The notes under the pieces are model-generated. The model saw nothing but the letters and a program-made list of their open reading frames with translations. It did not search any database and was not told where the DNA came from. Positions 4,606-6,936 of a stretch of 6,936 nt of DNA are shown here, piece after piece. Made by a program: the position numbers and the translations under genes. Source of the DNA: Ruminococcus flavefaciens (lineage in GTDB: Bacteria; Bacillota; Clostridia; Oscillospirales; Ruminococcaceae); contig DFJW01000062.1 in assembly GCA_002373775.1 (NCBI GenBank), positions 1,324 to 8,259 on the forward strand. Direction: 5' to 3'. Numbering within the stretch: position 1 is the stretch's first letter; each line of letters starts with the position of its first letter.

Positions 4606-5066
4606 TTCTGTGTCCTCTTTTCCGCCGAAATGCGGCTGAGCGGTATATCTATTACCGCAAATATCAGCAGATAAGCGGATGTATAGATGAATCTGCCGGC
4701 ATATGTGGCAATTATCTCTTTTGTGCTGCCGCTGTAGTCCGCGGCAGGATCAAATATGCTCATGTCCGGAGATGATACCCGCATTATCAGCGTCAGCAGC
4801 ACTCCGGATACAAGCGGCGCAATGACCGAGAATATGAAGCAGAACCGCCGGGAGAAGTTCCCGTTCTTTCCGGAATCCGTCTGCACGAAATGGTACATCA
4901 TGCACAGGATCAGCGGAAGCAGCAGCATATATCCCCAGCCAAAGCCAATTTTTTCGAAAAGGTACCATATGAACCACTGCATGAACAGGCTCAGGATGAA
5001 TATGACCAGCGCCGAAAGCGGTCCTGCCTTATAGTTAAGGCTTCCCGGATTCTGATCCTCACTCAT
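4602..5066 (-). CDS. Four-helix membrane protein of unknown function
   Basis: This 154-aa protein is not one I recognise. Four probable membrane helices lie at about residues 17-37, 44-61, 73-95 and 124-145, separated by short polar loops. One loop (62-72) is charged, and the loop after helix 3 (96-120) is acidic and Ser/Asp-rich, likely outside the membrane. The N-terminus is polar, and the C-terminus ends in a basic EKRTQK tail. The start ATG lies within gyrA: the two genes overlap by 8 nt in different frames, and GGAGG sits nine bases before the ATG inside the gyrA end. The stop overlaps the next gene by 4 nt. This argues for a real, translationally coupled gene. A role linked to gyrase is not implied. 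Confidence 0.8.
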   Translation of the reverse strand: MSEDQNPGSLNYKAGPLSALVIFILSLFMQWFIWYLFEKIGFGWGYMLLLPLILCMMYHFVQTDSGKNGNFSRRFCFIFSVIAPLVSGVLLTLIMRVSSPDMSIFDPAADYSGSTKEIIATYAGRFIYTSAYLLIFAVIDIPLSRISAEKRTQK

Positions 5067-6936
5067 TTTCGCTGTCCTCCGGATCAGCCTCTATGACCAC
5101 TTCGTTCTGCTCTTCGAGAGCGGCTTCGGCTTCTGCCTGTTTCAGCTGCTCTTCCGTAAGCTGCTCCACTTTTTCGGTCTCGGCGTTGTCGTCGTGTTCA
5201 GCACGGGTGAATGCCACTACCTTTGCGCCGTCGTTGACCTTCATGACACGGACGCCCTTTGCGATACGTCCCATGATGCGGATGTCGCTGGCGAGTATCC
5301 TGATTATGATACCGTCGCTGGAAACGAGGATGATATCGTCTGTTTCGTCAACTATCTTGATGCCGCAGACATGGCCGCGGATGTCGTCCACCTTGTAGTT
5401 GGTGAGACCGTAGCCGCCTCTGTTCTGGATGCGGTAGCTGTCTATCTCGGTCTTCTTGCCGTAGCCGTTTTCGGTGACAGTGAGGAGAGATGCGCCCTCG
5501 CGGACTCTCGCCATACCCACTACATAGTCGCCTTCACGGAGTTTTATCGCCCTTACGCCATGAGCGGAACGTGAAAGTGCGCGTCCCTTTTCTTCCTCAA
5601 GGCGGATAGCCATGCCGTTCCTTGTGGCTACGAAAAGCTGTGCGTGGCCGTCAGTCATGCGGACGCCTGCGATCTCGTCGCCCTCGTCAAGACCGATAGC
5701 TATAAGACCGTTCTTGCGGACGTTCCTGTAGAGCGAGAGGTTTGTCCTCTTTATCTTGCCGTTCTTTGTGACCATGGTGATGAACTTCTCGTCGCTGAAG
5801 TCCGTGGTCTTTATCATGGCTGCTATCTTCTCGCCCTCTGTAAGGGGAAGGAGATTTATGAGATTGAAGCCGCGTGAAGCCTTTGAGCCGTCCGGGACTT
5901 CATAGCATTTCAGCTTGTACATTATGCCCTTGTTGGAGATGAAGAGGATGTTGTCATGTGAACCGCAGATGAACATTTCCTCCACGAAGTCCTCCTCACG
6001 CTGCTTCATGCCGGTTATACCTCTTCCGCCTCTCTTCTGAGTCTTGTACTCGGAAACGGGCATGCGCTTGATATAGCCGTTGTTGGTGAGAGTAACTACG
6101 CAGTCCTCCTCGGGTATCAGGTCTTCTATATCCACCTCACCGCTTACAGACTCGATGTCCGTGCGGCGGGGATCGTTGAACTTCTTCTTGATAGCGTTCA
6201 GGTCGTCCATGATTATGGCGTAAACTCTGTTCACGTCTGCAAGGATGTCCTCAAAATCGGATATCTTGGTCAGCAGGCCGTAGAGTTCATCGGTTATCTT
6301 CTGTCTTTCCAGACCTGTGAGCTGTCCGAGACGCATCTGGACGATAGCCTCAGCCTGTTCATTGGAAAGACCGGTCTGATTTTCAAGGTGCAGACCTGTG
6401 AAATCGTACTGTGCGCGGTCAAGAAGAGCGGACATGTCCACATCCTTGAAGCGCTCCATCATCTTCTCCTTTGCCTCCTGAACGGTCGCGCTGGAACGGA
6501 TGATAGCTATTACCTCGTCGATGTAGTCAGCGGCGAGCACGAAGCCTTGCAGGATATGTGACCTTTCCAGAGCCTTGCGCAGGTCGAAACGTGTCCTTCT
6601 CTGGATGACATCCACCTGGAAGTCGAGGTAATCCCTGAGCATCTGCTTCAGGGTGAGTATCTTTGGTTCATTATTGACCAGAGCCAGCATGATTATGCCG
6701 ACGGTATCCTGAAGCTGAGTCATGGCGAAGAGCTTGTTGAGGACTATCTGCGGTACAGCGTCCTTTTTCAGCTCGATTACTACTCTCATGCCGTCCTTGT
6801 CGGACTCATCGCGCAGGTCGTAGATACCTTCCAGCTTCTTGTCGCGGACAAGCTGGATGATAGATTTGAGCAGTCTCTCCTTGCGGAGCATGTAGGGTAT
6901 CTCGTCGATGATGATGCAGTTCCTGCCCTTTATCTC
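5059..6936 (-). CDS. gyrA: DNA gyrase subunit A, C-terminal three quarters (5' end beyond window)
   Basis: GyrA is the DNA-cleaving and wrapping subunit of the GyrA2GyrB2 topoisomerase that introduces negative supercoils. The window holds 625 codons, from EIKGRN...DEIPY to the TGA; the catalytic Tyr and the quinolone region lie beyond the right edge. Visible parts are the tower/coiled-coil region (LEGIYDLRDESD, RRTRFDLRKALERSHILQG, MRLGQLTGLE) and then the six-bladed C-terminal pinwheel, whose repeats begin TLTNNGYIKR, FISNKGIMYK, MVTKNGKIKR, VATRNGMAIR, TVTENGYGKK and LVSSDGIIIR. The GyrA box QKRGGRG is at 6019-6039, which separates GyrA from ParC. The last ~45 residues form an acidic tail. 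A segment of about 20 residues before MRLGQL looks like a lineage-specific insertion. An ATG at 6891 is internal, not the start. Confidence 0.97.
   Translation of the reverse strand, partial: EIKGRNCIIIDEIPYMLRKERLLKSIIQLVRDKKLEGIYDLRDESDKDGMRVVIELKKDAVPQIVLNKLFAMTQLQDTVGIIMLALVNNEPKILTLKQMLRDYLDFQVDVIQRRTRFDLRKALERSHILQGFVLAADYIDEVIAIIRSSATVQEAKEKMMERFKDVDMSALLDRAQYDFTGLHLENQTGLSNEQAEAIVQMRLGQLTGLERQKITDELYGLLTKISDFEDILADVNRVYAIIMDDLNAIKKKFNDPRRTDIESVSGEVDIEDLIPEEDCVVTLTNNGYIKRMPVSEYKTQKRGGRGITGMKQREEDFVEEMFICGSHDNILFISNKGIMYKLKCYEVPDGSKASRGFNLINLLPLTEGEKIAAMIKTTDFSDEKFITMVTKNGKIKRTNLSLYRNVRKNGLIAIGLDEGDEIAGVRMTDGHAQLFVATRNGMAIRLEEEKGRALSRSAHGVRAIKLREGDYVVGMARVREGASLLTVTENGYGKKTEIDSYRIQNRGGYGLTNYKVDDIRGHVCGIKIVDETDDIILVSSDGIIIRILASDIRIMGRIAKGVRVMKVNDGAKVVAFTRAEHDDNAETEKVEQLTEEQLKQAEAEAALEEQNEVVIEADPEDSENE

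Noticed and set aside
5194..5574. Plus-strand ORFs opposite gyrA, nrdR and the phosphoesterase
   Set aside because: They are shadows of well-supported genes on the other strand and show no family resemblance or start signals.

Overview
The window looks like chromosome of a Gram-positive Clostridia member, most likely a Ruminococcus-like Oscillospiraceae. Supporting signs are strong AGGAGG-type ribosome binding sites, a sigma-A promoter, a YtaF-type sporulation membrane protein, a DUF4830-type exported protein, a Clostridia-style GyrA, and intergenic GC-rich hairpin repeats. The taxonomy is inferred from these traits, not from a database search. No phage, plasmid, transposase, CRISPR, tRNA or rRNA signal was seen.

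Layout. (1) Positions 1-473 hold no gene. They are filled by a nested long inverted repeat made of short perfect hairpins. (2) 474-899 (+) encodes a small exported or membrane-anchored DUF4830-like protein. (3) 903-2532 (-) is a three-gene operon, read right to left: a xylose-isomerase-like TIM-barrel protein, the ribonucleotide reductase repressor nrdR, and a Tic20/DUF4870-like membrane protein. The genes are joined by two 4-nt ATGA overlaps and sit behind a good extended -10 promoter at 2565-2593. (4) 2533-3187 is a divergent intergenic region holding a duplicated promoter segment, heptanucleotide (GTAGNNN) arrays and a second copy of the hairpin mosaic. (5) 3188-3781 (+) is ytaF. (6) 3784-6936 (-) is a second overlapping leftward operon: gyrA (its 5' part lies beyond the window), a four-helix membrane protein of unknown function, and a membrane-anchored metallophosphoesterase.

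The coding genes are mostly housekeeping. gyrA supplies the DNA-cleaving/wrapping subunit of gyrase, NrdR senses nucleotides to repress ribonucleotide reductase genes, and the metallophosphoesterase probably acts at the membrane. The two lone plus-strand genes have pyrimidine-rich coding strands and each converges on a minus-strand operon with only 2-3 nt between stop codons. This suggests that the minus strand is the leading strand here and that the plus-strand genes are lagging-strand genes.

The most unusual content is the non-coding repeat system. Four hairpin modules (called A, B, C and D below) and heptad arrays recur in the two gene-free regions in both orientations. The sequence shows near-perfect conservation, nesting, tandem duplication and a compensatory stem change, which point to a non-autonomous mobile or structured-nucleic-acid element family rather than chance repeats.
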